This document shows positions 1-12,400 of a stretch of 64,000 bases of DNA, piece by piece. The notes below the pieces were generated by a model. That model searched no databases, was not told the DNA's origin, and saw only the letters and a program-made list of their open reading frames with translations. Both the position numbers and the translations under genes were made by a program. Positions within the stretch are counted from its first letter, which is position 1. Every line of letters begins with the position of its first letter. This stretch comes from Tamarix chinensis (lineage: Eukaryota > Streptophyta > Magnoliopsida > Caryophyllales > Tamaricaceae): contig CM060171.1 in assembly GCA_030549775.1 (NCBI GenBank), forward strand, positions 140,772,859 to 140,836,858, read 5' to 3'.

Positions 1-19
1 ACTTCTTTAGAATAATATA

Positions 20-205
20 TTATCTGTCTGTGCTCATGGTTTGATGCAGTGACTGAAGTTTGATCTGCCGTCTTTCAATCATTGAAAAAACTGAGGAAAG
101 CACAGCAGGCACTATAACATATAACCCTAATAAATGATTCATTCCGATCTCTGCGTTATTCCACATAAGAATGGATATTCGCATCTCCGTCTCATGTTTC
201 TCCAT
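20..205 (-). CDS. Possible last exon of an unidentified membrane protein gene
   Basis: A minus-strand frame of 61 codons from ATG at 205 to the stop at 20-22. It has a natural-looking composition and a hydrophobic helix (LLGLYVIVPAVLSSVF) followed by a basic segment (IERRQIKLQSLHQ). A splice-acceptor-like TTCTTAG lies just upstream of the ATG. I do not recognise the protein. It may be the 3' exon of a gene whose other exons I could not find between 206 and about 420, or a chance ORF. Confidence 0.3.
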   Translation of the reverse strand: MEKHETEMRISILMWNNAEIGMNHLLGLYVIVPAVLSSVFSMIERRQIKLQSLHQTMSTDR

Positions 206-420
206 TTATTTATCTAAGAAGACAGGGCTGGCTAACATCAATTCAAGTATAAAACTCGACACGACAGGAAATGAAGAGCAGATATAATTAGACCTGATCA
301 AGAAATTATTAACAATATAGAAGACAACGGTGCCATTTGAAGTTTTGAACCCACGTGTAGGTTTACGGTGAACTCCCTCAACCCTCATGCATGGTGATAA
401 ATCAAATCAACATCATAAAA

Positions 421-1559
421 TAAACGTTTGGCCTTCTCATCGATGGACCACAAAGAGATGTTTTGACCTTAATTAATTCTTACCATCACTGCCCACATTC
501 TTTTGTGGCCTCGAGTTAAGAATTGCCTTGGTGTCAGGGCTCAGGACCATTAGCTAGATTTCAGTCCGTTTTGAGCTTCTGGGATATGCATCATGAATTC
601 CAACTACTAACGAATATGGTCTTAAAGTTCCATTATCTTTGTTTGGAAAGGAGGGAGTTTTTTCAACCACAAAAAAACTATTTTTATAATAATTGTTATT
701 AATGTTATTATTATTCAAAATATATATAATCCTATTGTTTTCTAGTAGTATTTCTTGATTGGTAAAGTAACTGGTCTAAAATAAGATAAAAGAGAACGAA
801 CCTTTAATCTGATGCACAATAAATATTGTAGGTATTCTCTGGAACAAATTTATATAGAACAATGGAAGCCCTCACACATTTAGAGATCACAGGCCGAGAC
901 ATTCGAAAAATATTCACTCCGTATTTTAGAGGTTGTAGCTACGTATTTTAAAAATAAATTTTAATTATTAATTTTATTAAAGTATAATATAAAAAATATA
1001 ATTATTATATTTATATTAAACATAAATTTTATATATTTTTATCAATAAATATTATAATATATTAATGATTAAATTCTATCCTTAAAATCCATAGTGATAA
1101 TCTTTTAAATACTGATGGAAGGAGAAAGTTTTAAAATAAAAAATAAGAAATCACTTTAAAAAATCTAAAATATTTTATTTTATAAATTTTCTCTTAAAAC
1201 AAAATTTCCTCAATAACTACATTATCCAAATGAAACCTAAGAATACACGGACATAAGGCATGACAATTATCCAAGAACCCCAACCTTTTCCCTTCACTTC
1301 ATGCCTCAAATTCTATCATTTAACCAATGATATGGCCGGTGGTAATTGAGAATGAATTTGTTCTGAATCAACTAGTATGGTGTAAAATTATATCAATAAA
1401 ATTGACTTTTTTATTTATTTTATAATTTTTTAACTAGATTGTCTTTGGTTCGGATTATCAAAAAAATTAAAGAAATTATACCATAATATTTGTGATATTT
1501 TTTCCCTATAAATAGACAATCATATTAATATATTTACAATGTAAAAAAGAATAAATATT
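421..1559. other. AT-rich intergenic DNA
   Basis: No gene seen. It contains the Stowaway-like inverted-repeat element at 917-1124. A weaker pair of facing ends (GTTTGGAAAGG near 639, and ATTATCCAAATGAAACC near 1222) may mark another old MITE around it. Confidence 0.4.
917..1124. mobile_element. Stowaway-like MITE relic, about 208 bp
   Basis: Starts CTCCGTATTTTAGAGG and ends CTGATGGAAGGAG. Beyond the terminal CTCC the two ends pair as an inverted repeat, about 23 of 31 positions (GTATTT...ATTTTAA against its reverse complement). The CTCC(CTCC)GT-type end is characteristic of Stowaway elements. No clear TA target repeat remains. Confidence 0.4.
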
Positions 1560-2245
1560 TCTATTTCACCAGTGTGTAGGTTAAAGTTTCACCATTATTA
1601 TTGAATTAGTTTTCATTGTGTTTCTATTAATTGTTATTGTGAGTATATTTTACAATTATTGTGCAATGTTTCATAACTATTTGTGATTATATTTCAACAA
1701 TTTTATGTTCATATTTTGCCATTTTTTGTCGATGTTCACCATACTAGTATTTCACCATTATATAATTATATTTTACAATTATTATACTTATATATTATAC
1801 CATTGTTGCACTTATATTCCATCATTGGTGTGCTTGTGCTTTACTATTTTTTCTACTTGTACTCAACATGATTGTACTTTACCATTATTATGTGATATTA
1901 CACAAGTATTTAGACATATGATTTATTGCTATGTTTATATTTCACCACACTTATGGTGGCATTTTACTATTTTTCTAATAATATTTACAGTTATTGTGTA
2001 ATGTTTTACCATTATTATAAATATGTTTCATTAGTATTGTCTGTATGTTTTACATTAGCGACAAAGAGTGAAATTTTATAACAAAATGATGAAAAATAAA
2101 TATAGTAATGATGAAATACAAGTACAATAATGGAAAAATATAAATACGATGAAATCAACAATAAAATGGTAAAACTCAAACATGGAGTCATGGAGAATAT
2201 TAGTTTTATAATGATGAAATTCCAATATATAAAATAGAGAAACAT
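1560..2245. repeat. Fold-back minisatellite
   Basis: From about 1560 to 2040 the plus strand repeats a degenerate unit of roughly 22-26 bp of the type TTTCACCATTATTGTGCTTG. From about 2070 to 2240 the same unit occurs as its reverse complement (AAATACAAGTACAATAATGG, AATGATGAAAT). The two blocks can pair as a long imperfect hairpin. ORFs across it (1683-2001 plus, 2015-2245 minus) are by-products of the repeat. Confidence 0.55.
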
Positions 2246-2399
2246 AAATACATAATTTTTTAAAAAACCAAAACTCTAATAATATGGGTCTCTATATTAA
2301 AAAAAAAATCTCAAAAATATAATGATATATTTTTTAATTTTTTTGATGACTCTAATTTAAGATAAAATAATTTAAACAAAAAGCAAATACCTACAAGTT

Positions 2400-3590
2400 A
2401 TATGATGGGCTAAGGCACACTTTAAGGACTTGAATTTTAGTATTTTAAAGGTTTTAGAACTTGAACTTTATCTTTGTTGATTTAAGGACCTCTACAAGTA
2501 TTTTAACCAAACACATTATTATAAATAATATATGGTAGAAATGCATTAAAAATACCTTAAATAATAAATTAATACATTTTATGTTGTATCATATAAATCA
2601 AGTAATAATAAATAATCACACTTAATAAATACTATTGCACCAACTTATTTATTTTTAATTAAAATTTGGTGTTGACAAAAAAAAAACTGATAGCCAAATT
2701 CCTCATATATTTCTTCAGTTACTAAATTACTACATTTGATATTACATTATTAAAATTAAAAACTATTGTTATTTTTTAACTTATGGTTGTAATTAATTGC
2801 TCAAACGTTTTTTGAAAATTATTATTTGTAAATTTTATCATTATAATATGTCTAAAGTTGATAAACTTATAAATATTTATAATAGGACAAACTAAGGTTT
2901 TGAAGTATTATAGGGGGAAAATATCATCACATAAATAACTAAGCTAAATCAATACAGTTTGGTGGTATTCATTATACATGAGTTACTACTACTTTGAAGA
3001 TATTGAATTAATCATTTGTGATTCAAAATTTTATTTGAATTTTATGAACAAGTATTTTCCTTATCACCTCAATTTTAAATTTATTTTGCAGTATTGACTA
3101 ATGAAAATTAAATAATAAAAATATGAAAATTTATTATTTAAGTTTGATAGAATAACATGTAATAATCATTTTGGAAATAAATTTGATGTATCCTATGAGA
3201 TATATAGAAAATAAATTGTACAATGATTTTGTCTTTCATCAATTTAAGTTGTTTCTTTTTTAAGAATGGTATGATTTGAAATAATTAAATTAATATACTA
3301 ATACCTATTAATTATTATGATTGTTTTCTATATTCCATGTACATGAGATCGAAAGGAATATGTGTGTGTGTGTGTAAAACATTAGAGTATCATGTATTGT
3401 TAGTGTATTTTTCTATAATATTTTACATATAAAAAACATATATAATCACAATAAAATTTGAAATACTTACACATGCATTTAAATGAATAAAAATAAAGTT
3501 TAGATCATTAAATATAAAATTTATAAAATTTTAGATCCTTGAAGTATACTTTTAAACTTAATATTATGTTCATTGATTGTATAGGAAGTT
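2400..3590. repeat. Interspersed repeat R1, copy A
   Basis: Diverged but collinear with 29020-30100. Shared blocks include TGATTTAAG, ATATGTCT(A)AAGTTGATAAA, CTAAATCAATACA, TTATTTGAATTTTAT(G/C)AAC, ATTGACTAATGAAAATTAAA and AGATATATAGAAA, in the same order and orientation. No coding content. Confidence 0.6.
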
Positions 3591-5189
3591 ATACTATAGA
3601 TATAAAACTTTTCTTGTTTTTCTAACTCAAGGTTTATTATCTAAACAGAAAAAAGGCTATCACAACATGCACAAGTTAAGTTAAACCAATCACTTACATA
3701 TATGGATAATTGTCTTTCCCATTTTCATGGTTGGCTTAAAAAAAAATGAGACATGGATATTTGATAAATGATCTACCAAAATAAAATAATACTCCTTTTA
3801 TTTTTTTTTAATACAATTTTGTATTTAAAAAGTTGTCACTTTTAAACTTTAAACATTTTTTTAAAAGCACATTAAATAAAATATATTATTTTTAAGTTTA
3901 TGATTTACTTTTTATTTTTTCAAATAAGAAAACTAAAATAAAATATATTATATCTTGTAAAAATAAAAATTAAGCCTAAAGATGAAAATTAGTGTTTGAA
4001 TTCTTAAAATATAAAACTACTTTTCCACATAAAAAGTTGTGTATGACAAGAATATAATTTTTTAGTGTAGAACTATTTTTTTGAAATTAAAAAAAAACAT
4101 ATGTAAACTATTTGAATAAATAATTTGTTATTTTATTTATTTAATAGTATTATATTGTAAATTATGATAAAGATAAAATACCCAAAGTATGGTATATACT
4201 ATGAGGTGTTCATTAATCGAATATTCAGTATTTTAGATATTCGATAATCAAATATCCAGTAAAAAGTTTAAATATTTGAAAGATCAGATATCCAAAAAAA
4301 AATACTTCTAATATCTAACACTTGGAATATTCAAAGTTTCAAATCTAATAATAAATAACCCGTCAGAGATCTGAAACTTTCCAACGAGTTGCAATTGAAA
4401 AATATATGATAAAAAATTATTCAATCAAAAAATAAGAAATTAATCCAATTTGAACAAATATGATCTAATAATTTAATTTAAATATTAAATTACTTTATAT
4501 TCAATTAATAAATTTAAATTTTAAATAATAAATAAATTTTTAATCAAAATAATAATTAAACAGTATAAAATTCACTTACAATAAACATTCATTTGAAATT
4601 ATACATGCATACACATATATATGATTGTATAAAATAAAATTTTATAAAAAATAATATTCAAAGTGTATATACATAATATACCATATCAAATATTATTTAT
4701 ATTTATTAAATTATATATCTAATTTATTTAATTTTTTATTTATCAAATAGGATATTTAATTTTTTTTTAAATTACAAATCAATTATTTAACTTGTCAAAC
4801 TAAATTAGTTCAAATATAATATAAAAACTAAAAAGTCCTAGTATGAGCCATGTATTCTCCAACAGCATATATACAAGCATATTACCTTTCTAAGAAAAAA
4901 TGCGGAACAAATATCCAAGTTTTCATAGGAGTCCAACAAGCAATCTCCGAACAGATTATTGATACCAAGCCCAAGAAAATAACAACCGATATATCCAATA
5001 AATTAAGAACGTCTGTCGTGTGTAAGTAATATTATTATTCAATCATTTTAAATAATAAAACATTTTTATAACTTTTTTAAAATTACTCATTTTTACCACA
5101 GAATACTATGAAGTAATTTTCATTAAATTAATTAATATCAAAAGATATATATCTAAAAATATTAATATATACATCACTGGAATCAAATA
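3591..5189. other. AT-rich intergenic DNA, no gene seen
   Basis: Only short AT-biased ORFs. A GAATATTC/GATATTCG-rich patch at 4200-4330 resembles the subterminal part of small hAT-like elements, and a related patch is at 32230-32330. The ends could not be set. Confidence 0.4.
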
Positions 5190-5878
5190 TTAATTTACCA
5201 AGAGTATCTCAAACCACCCCACATACTTTCACAATAAATATAAGCCACCTGCACGACCATCATACTGTTAGGCAGTTCCTACCCCATTTGCATTAAGCGG
5301 GGCCCAACACCTGCCCTTGGTTACGAATTAGTGTCACATTCGCCAACTAAAGTTCCAGCAGTTCCCGAATTCTGAGGTCTGATGCAGCTAGCAAGTGATG
5401 CTAACCCGTCCACCCAAGTCAGATCTGGAAGTAGTACTATATGCAAGCAATAGCAAAATTTATCTAGTGTTCAAATGGAAAGATGGACCACGATCCTCCG
5501 TAGAAGTAAAACAAGAAACCGCCAGCTTAGCACTACAGAACACAGCTCCTCAAATCGATAGTCTTTCCGTCTGGTAGTCAACTTGAACCTCTAGATAGAT
5601 ATACGTGTCATCAGTGGCAGCAAACAGCAAAACAATACACGCAAGACAACCACAACAGATTGAAATCCAAATAGAGGGTAAATTCTCCATGGGGCCCCTG
5701 GTGGGGTGAACAGAATCTCATCTACTATAACAACAGTAAACCAGCACCATTCCCACGTCGTATTTGTTAACTATACACAGTTTCAACCCCAAAATTTAGT
5801 GCTGCGAATCCGTCAGGCAGTTAACCGTACTGACTCTTCAAAAGGTATATACTATCCATCTACATCATGAATCCATGA
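5190..5878 (-). other. Probable 3' UTR and downstream flank of the SMPD4-like gene
   Basis: This 690-bp stretch has clearly higher GC than the AT-rich DNA below about 5190 and lies directly after the stop codon, so it probably holds the 3' UTR. I could not fix a polyadenylation site. The 60-codon plus-strand ORF at 5395-5577 has no recognisable product. Confidence 0.4.
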
Positions 5879-6478
5879 CTACGGAACAGAACGAAATGCT
5901 CTCATCAGCAGAACGACTAAAGCCGCCAAAACCAACCCTAAAACAAATATTTTTGAGGCAAACACCCTAAGGTTCACCTTAAGACCATATCTTATCATTA
6001 ACCTCACTAACGCTGAGCGCAACGTCAGAAGCACAGAAGCAATGGAACATAGAATTACTTTCAAGGTTTCAGAAGGCCCGCATTCATTAACCAAATCAGC
6101 TGGTACCTCCAAATATGAACTAGCTGGATATACTGAGGAGCTCCCCAGCTGGTTTAGTCCTAGACTCTGATTCAGCCAATGGGATAGCTGTATAAGCAAC
6201 TTTGCAAGCCATGCTACCTCATCAGCAGATATGGGTCTTGTCATCCAATCACCTTTGTACTTAATATCATTTACCAAGCAGTTGCTGACTTTCCTTGGAT
6301 TAAAAATTCCATCACGGGATAGATCGCATGTGCTTGTCTTCGAAACAAGGGGTAGGGGCTTCACTTCCCTCTCGCCAGATAAGCAACGCAAATGCTCCTT
6401 CAAAGCATTTACACACTGAAGATTGTTTGCATCACTAGAGATAGCCTGCAGTTCGGACTCAGCCCGCAATATAAACAA
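5879..6478 (-). CDS. SMPD4: SMPD4-like gene, exon 4 (last; 199 aa and stop)
   Basis: Acceptor CTTTGCTGCAG at 6479 is followed by TTG TTT ATA TTG (LFIL). The [13 protein letters not shown] block continues exon 3 (GGEQLLE) as in plant homologues, which is what ties these exons together across 15.7 kb. A basic segment (RYGLKVNLR) precedes the single transmembrane helix at about 20 residues from the end, and the protein ends in RAFRSVP then stop at 5879-5881. Confidence 0.87.
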   Translation of the reverse strand: MFILRAESELQAISSDANNLQCVNALKEHLRCLSGEREVKPLPLVSKTSTCDLSRDGIFNPRKVSNCLVNDIKYKGDWMTRPISADEVAWLAKLLIQLSHWLNQSLGLNQLGSSSVYPASSYLEVPADLVNECGPSETLKVILCSIASVLLTLRSALVRLMIRYGLKVNLRVFASKIFVLGLVLAALVVLLMRAFRSVP

Positions 6479-9400
6479 CTGCAGCAAAGAGTAAAAGTTG
6501 AGCGTAAGGAGCTACAGAAAAACAGGATGTATTAGCCTAGATCAAGAAGTACATCACAGTTCATTGGGGAGTACATTCAGATCAAATCATAAACTATATA
6601 CTAAGACCTGGATTCCAAAGTGCATGAACTGTTTCCATTAGCACAAAAGCATAAAACTCCTATCGTACGATTTAAGTATCTAAAGTGACCCCCCCCCTTT
6701 TTCTATATAGGCCCGAACGCATTCACAATATTTTGGCATAATGGATATACAAGTACAGGTCCAAAATTGATAATAAACCAATTTACTTTTGCAAATAATG
6801 CATGATGGTCAGAAGACTCTGAACCACTCGTATTCTATTCGCAAAAATAACATATCCAGCGGCAATAATAGTTTCAGCTATAGTATATTTAGCTAAAAAG
6901 GGAACCTGATTCCAACAAAATCTCATTCATATCTACAGGCAGCTAAAAACAAAAAAAAAATATTGGATCGACAATTATTATCATCAGGATAGCAGCTTAT
7001 GCAACAAGAGGACATTCATGATTCATCCAAATAGGGCTAGATGCCAATAACCCAATAAGAGAGAAAGAACCATTTTTTTTAGTTCGAATTCAGAAAAACG
7101 CACCAATTTGCTTTATTTCAGTGTCATGGTAGTCACAGGATGATGATGAGGGGGTTCGTAGGATTCAAAAAAATATTGGCAAAGACGTAGTTATTTCATA
7201 AAAAAAGTTTCGCACTCGGGAGAACCCAACCAAAATTGGTCTAACATTCTTGCCAAACATTCTCTTCATTCTGCTACGGATTGTAATCTCTAATGAAAAA
7301 GATATTGGGGTTTTGAAAGTGACAATATGATATCTCGGTGGAACAAGACAGAAAAAAAATCTACATATACCATTAATATATCAGAATTCGGCCAAGATAT
7401 GACTGATATGTACCAATTTTTGCTGATATTTGTTGCAAAAAATAAGGAAACCATGACAACGCGACACAAAAAATATCTTCCACGACAGATAATACAGCAA
7501 CTCCGCAACTGCAACTGGAATACCTGTGGATTTATTGCCTGGTTTGTAGGGTAGAGTAGATTAAGGAATTTCCTCATGGGAACCTGGAAAGGAGGGGTAG
7601 ATGATCAGCAGCTATAGCTGCACAGAAAGCTGGCAGCAAAGACGAGAGGGCTGAGAGAACAAGGAAAGGCTGTTAGAACTTGTTAATTCTCCAAGCGTGG
7701 TTCTTTATTTAGTGTATAAGGGCCCTTTACCTAGGGAATTACAACCCCAGGACAACTAGAAAAGGACTTTCGTAATATGGTAACCCATTTATTCAAACTA
7801 AGAGTACAGAGATATTCTCTGATAAAATTATTAACATGTAACCTGTGACCCGATTATTACCCAATAATAACATACTGATATAGGGCAACGAGGAGAAGAG
7901 GGAAAATAGAGAGAAGGTGACAGGATAGAGGTAGAAAGGATAAGAAAAAAACATCAGGAGAGAGAAGCTGACATGAACAGAAATCAGCAGAGAAACTGGA
8001 TATATTCAATTATCAATATTCAATCCTTCAAATCTGAAAACTAATCTATGCCTAAAGCCCTATATAAAGGCCATAGGACTGCAAGATAAGCATATATAAA
8101 AATAATCTAAACCTAAGATAATAATCTAATCTCTAATAGATAATTATTAAACAAAATAATACTTAACCTAAAAGACATAATTATCCAAACTACTACTAAA
8201 TAATATCTAAATCTACCAAATAAGATAGAAAAATACAATATCTAATAATTTGGTATGCATAAGGAAAAACAATAAAGTTCCCAAACTCTGTAATTTTCTT
8301 CATAAAAGAATAAAAAATTGGACTAAGATTCTATACGAGACCGGATGCTACCTCTTGGGACTGTAAAAGAACTGAGTCAATTCAAGCTCGGCTTGTTAAA
8401 ATCTCATTCAAGCTTGTTTGTTTATTTAAATAACCTTTAATTAAGGTTTGGGTTTGGCTTGTTTATTAAACAAAATAAACTTGAGCTTAGGTATATTCGG
8501 CTTTACTCGTTTAGAAATTGTTTAAGGCTCAAATTGCATTCGGTTTGTTAAAAGCTCATTTACAAACTCATTTATAAGCTCAAATTTTAAATCAAAACTC
8601 AGCATTCTAAATTAAAAAGCATTGCTTTAGTAAAACCTATAACCTAAAATTTCCTTACCTGCCCCCATGGGCCATGAGTCATACCTCTTAGCACTCACTC
8701 TCCTTCTCGTTTTCTCAACTTCACTCTCTCACTCCTCTCCATCGACCTCCTCTTATTCCCAGTCCTCTCCTCTCATTTGTCGTTCCTCACTCTTTCAGCC
8801 ATCCTCCCTCTCGAGTCATGTCGTTCCTCGACTGCCGACATCCTCCCTCGTCCCCCAACTGGCCGACATTTCTTTTTATTTTTCATCGTTGACTCCTCAT
8901 CACTCATCATCCTTCTTCAACGCAGTCAGGCATCTTCATCGCTTCCGCCCCAGGCCATCAGGTATGTATTCTTCCTTCTTCATTCATCTTACAGTTTAAG
9001 ACGTTTGATTTACAACTAGTATTCTCCTTCTTTAGCTAAGATTAAGTTCGACTTCAAGTCACAGATCATCTTCTAGATCCAGATCTTCAACTTCAAGTAT
9101 TCTTCTTCTTAAGTAAAATTTCGTTTGATTTCATTTATTTCATTCCATTTTGTTTGATCTTGTTCACAGCGTTAATTTACTTTGATTGTTAAGTTCAAGT
9201 GAAGAATCTGTGTTCCAACTTACTGAAGATCTATTCTCTTTTTGATTCATATATTTTGAGTGAAGAATCTATCATAATTTTGTCCCATTTCGATTGCATG
9301 TTGAAGGTTTGTTTCTTTTCTCTTTCTTATTCATATATGTACACACAAAAGACTATATATATATATTGTGACATAACTAAAGATTAGTAATGTTCCCAAT

Positions 9401-12400
9401 TCTGGAGGGTATTGGCCTCCACAACCATTATCATTCTTGGGAATATATTTCTTGTTGCTTTTGGCAAGTGGAAACCATCAATCACCTGATATATCTTGTT
9501 TCACATTCAGAATTGGATTCACATATGATTCTTGCACATAAAAATGATAGTTTTTCACTGTTTTGATTATTATCTTGTAGGCTAACTATTAGAATTGCTT
9601 GCTTCATGGTGCCTGTCTTACATTTAGTTCAAAGCTACTTAGCTTTGCCCAAAATTTATAGGATAAATTTTGATATTGGACACAAACTAGAGCCAAATCA
9701 AATTGAATTGGAATAACCAAATGTATTTGAATCGTATCAAATTTAAACCCATTGTATGACAAATCTGATTTAAAACAACCTCAATCAAAACCCACCAAAT
9801 TAATTTGTTTAGCATCCCCACAGATCTTGGTCCATCCTAGTGGTTGTTCCCTTAGATTCTAATTTAGCAGCACTACTGCCCATTTAAGTTGATTAAGATA
9901 TCTTACCAATAGCTTACCTCGGTAGAACTTGTCTTTTCACTTTAAAAAGAACAAGAAAAATTCTTCCCTCTCAAAGTTTTGGGGTGTTGACTTTGGAGCG
10001 CAATGTCTCCCTCAGTTGAATTAAGAACAGGTTAAGCCAAGATAATTGTTAGATGGTTCTTATAATTATAGATTTATGTTTATTTCATATCATGTGAAGA
10101 TCACTTTTTAAAATGGTTTTGAAATTTACATGGAAAAAATATTACTATCATTGGACTAATTTCCCAACGTAGCCTTCCAAAGTCAAAATAATGAGACAAA
10201 TAATTGAAAAGAGCGCAGCAAGCAATGTTTTATCTTTCTTTCCGGCTTCTTTTAGTTATAGCTAGTCCAAATGATAACAAAAGATATTTTTTTCAAAGTT
10301 CATATTAGGGTGGTTAATTCAAGGAAGCGTGAGTAAAGATGATATTTGTGCTTCTTATTTCCAGAGTAAAGTTTCTATCTTTTGTCAAAAGTAGATTACG
10401 GTTAGACTGAGAAGTGGCTCAATTTTCAATCATGGGTGAAATTTATACACTTGTGGATTAATTAAACGAGAAAAAATGTATGCATTTTAACTCCTAATGT
10501 TGGGCAGTCAAGCCTTTTATCTATGTCCATGAACCATGGTGTAATGAAATAGATGGTTTATATACTAATGGTTAGATGTGTTATATGACAATTGTTTATG
10601 TTTTCCACATGGAAGTTCCAAAATTCAATCTCATATTAATATAATCAACATTTAATGCTTAAATTACTTATAAAAGCTCGTCTGAATACTATGATTTTGA
10701 TTTGGTCTTAGGTTGAAGAAGTTAATAGACATTGGTCGTTGAAGAATTGAAGTCAACAAAAAACTTAGTCAGTAGGTAATAATAGCAACACCTTCTTTTT
10801 TGAATTATTTTATTAAACTATTAGTTTTTTGGCATTTTTATTCATGTTTTATCTTTTTTGTTTTAATAAAAATGTAGAAGTTCAAACTTTTTTCTATTGG
10901 TGCTTTTTATTTTTTGAATTCTATCATTGGTTTTGTAATCGTATAAAGTAAAATCAACATTTAAGCCTTGTAATATTGAGTTTTTTTCCTATTATTCAAA
11001 TTTAGCATCAAATTGCTTCAATTGTATGTATAGCTTACAAAATTAGATTGTTTTATTACATTATTAGTCATATAGGTGTTGCTATTGCTCCAACTACCAA
11101 CATTCTTTATTTTCTTTTTCAATAATCAAAGATAACTTGTGACTATGTCAAAATTAATATGACAAATTTTTTTTCCTAAACAAGGATCAACCCCAACACA
11201 TTCAGGATCTTTTGCTACAAGTCCGGCTATGGAAGAAGACAATAACATTGTTGTTGAAGTTTGATAAGAAGAGTCATGTAACGAAGAGAGGGAGCAAAGT
11301 ATTGAAGTTTGCAGTAGAGATGATGATGATGATGATGATGATGATGATAAGCATTGTGCCATAAAGAGAAAAGTTCGAAAGATAACATCACTTGTATGGC
11401 AAGACTTCAAAGAAGTATTGAAAGATGAAATAAAGAAGGCAAATTATAATCACTACCATGACAAGCTTTCCATTATTACTGGTGGTACTACCTCCCATTT
11501 GAGAAGAAACTTGTCTACTTGTGCACTCCATAAGCCAAAAGGTCAACAAGAGTTGTCCTTAACAAAATTAATGAGGGTAAATTCTACTACCTGGTTTAGA
11601 TTTGACCATGCAAAGTCAAGAGAGGCTTGGGCTAAAGCCGTTCTTGTCCACGAATACCCATTCAATATAATTGAACATGAAATGTTCAATGAATACTTGA
11701 AAACCCTCACTCCTCATTACAAAAAAGCATCGTGTGCTATGGTCAAACAAGATTGTTTTTGCTCTTTATGATCATCACAAGAAAAAAATGAAGAATGTAT
11801 TGAATAGGATGCAGAAGATTGGTATCACTACTGATTTGTGGAAGTATTATGCTCAAAAAAAACCATTAAATGGTTGTGACTACACATTTCATTGGTGATG
11901 ATTGGGTGCTGCATAAATATATCTTGAATTTTTTTCACATGGCCCCTCATTATACTATGCCTTGTACAAATATTTTACGGATTAGGAAATTGAGGTAAAG
12001 TATATAGTCTTACTGTTGATAATGCAATTGTTAATGATAGAGTTGTTACGATAGCAAGAGATAACTTGGCTTCTAAGAATAAGAGCTTTTTTTATGGAAA
12101 AATATTTCATGTGAGATGATGTGACCATATAATAAATTTGTTGGTACAAGATGGGCTTAAATGTATTGAGCATATTACTATAAATGTGAGAGAAAGGGTG
12201 AAGTATTTGGCAGAATCTGAAACACATTTAAAGTTATTTTGAAAAATTGCTAAGCAAGTGGGTTTATCCAAAAAAGTCAAGTGTTGGATGTTAAAACAAT
12301 ATGGAATACAGCCTATGCAATGTTGTCCACAGCTTTAGAGTTTAAAAATGTGTTTTCAAGATATGCTAAACAAGATTTGAGATACAAATGGTTACCAGGC

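Noticed and set aside
1683..2245. Hydrophobic Ile/Tyr-rich ORFs on both strands
   Set aside because: Generated by the AT-rich fold-back minisatellite.
8667..9019. Ser/Leu-rich ORFs with apparent signal peptide
   Set aside because: Pyrimidine-rich leader of the hAT element; open in two frames and without a recognisable domain.
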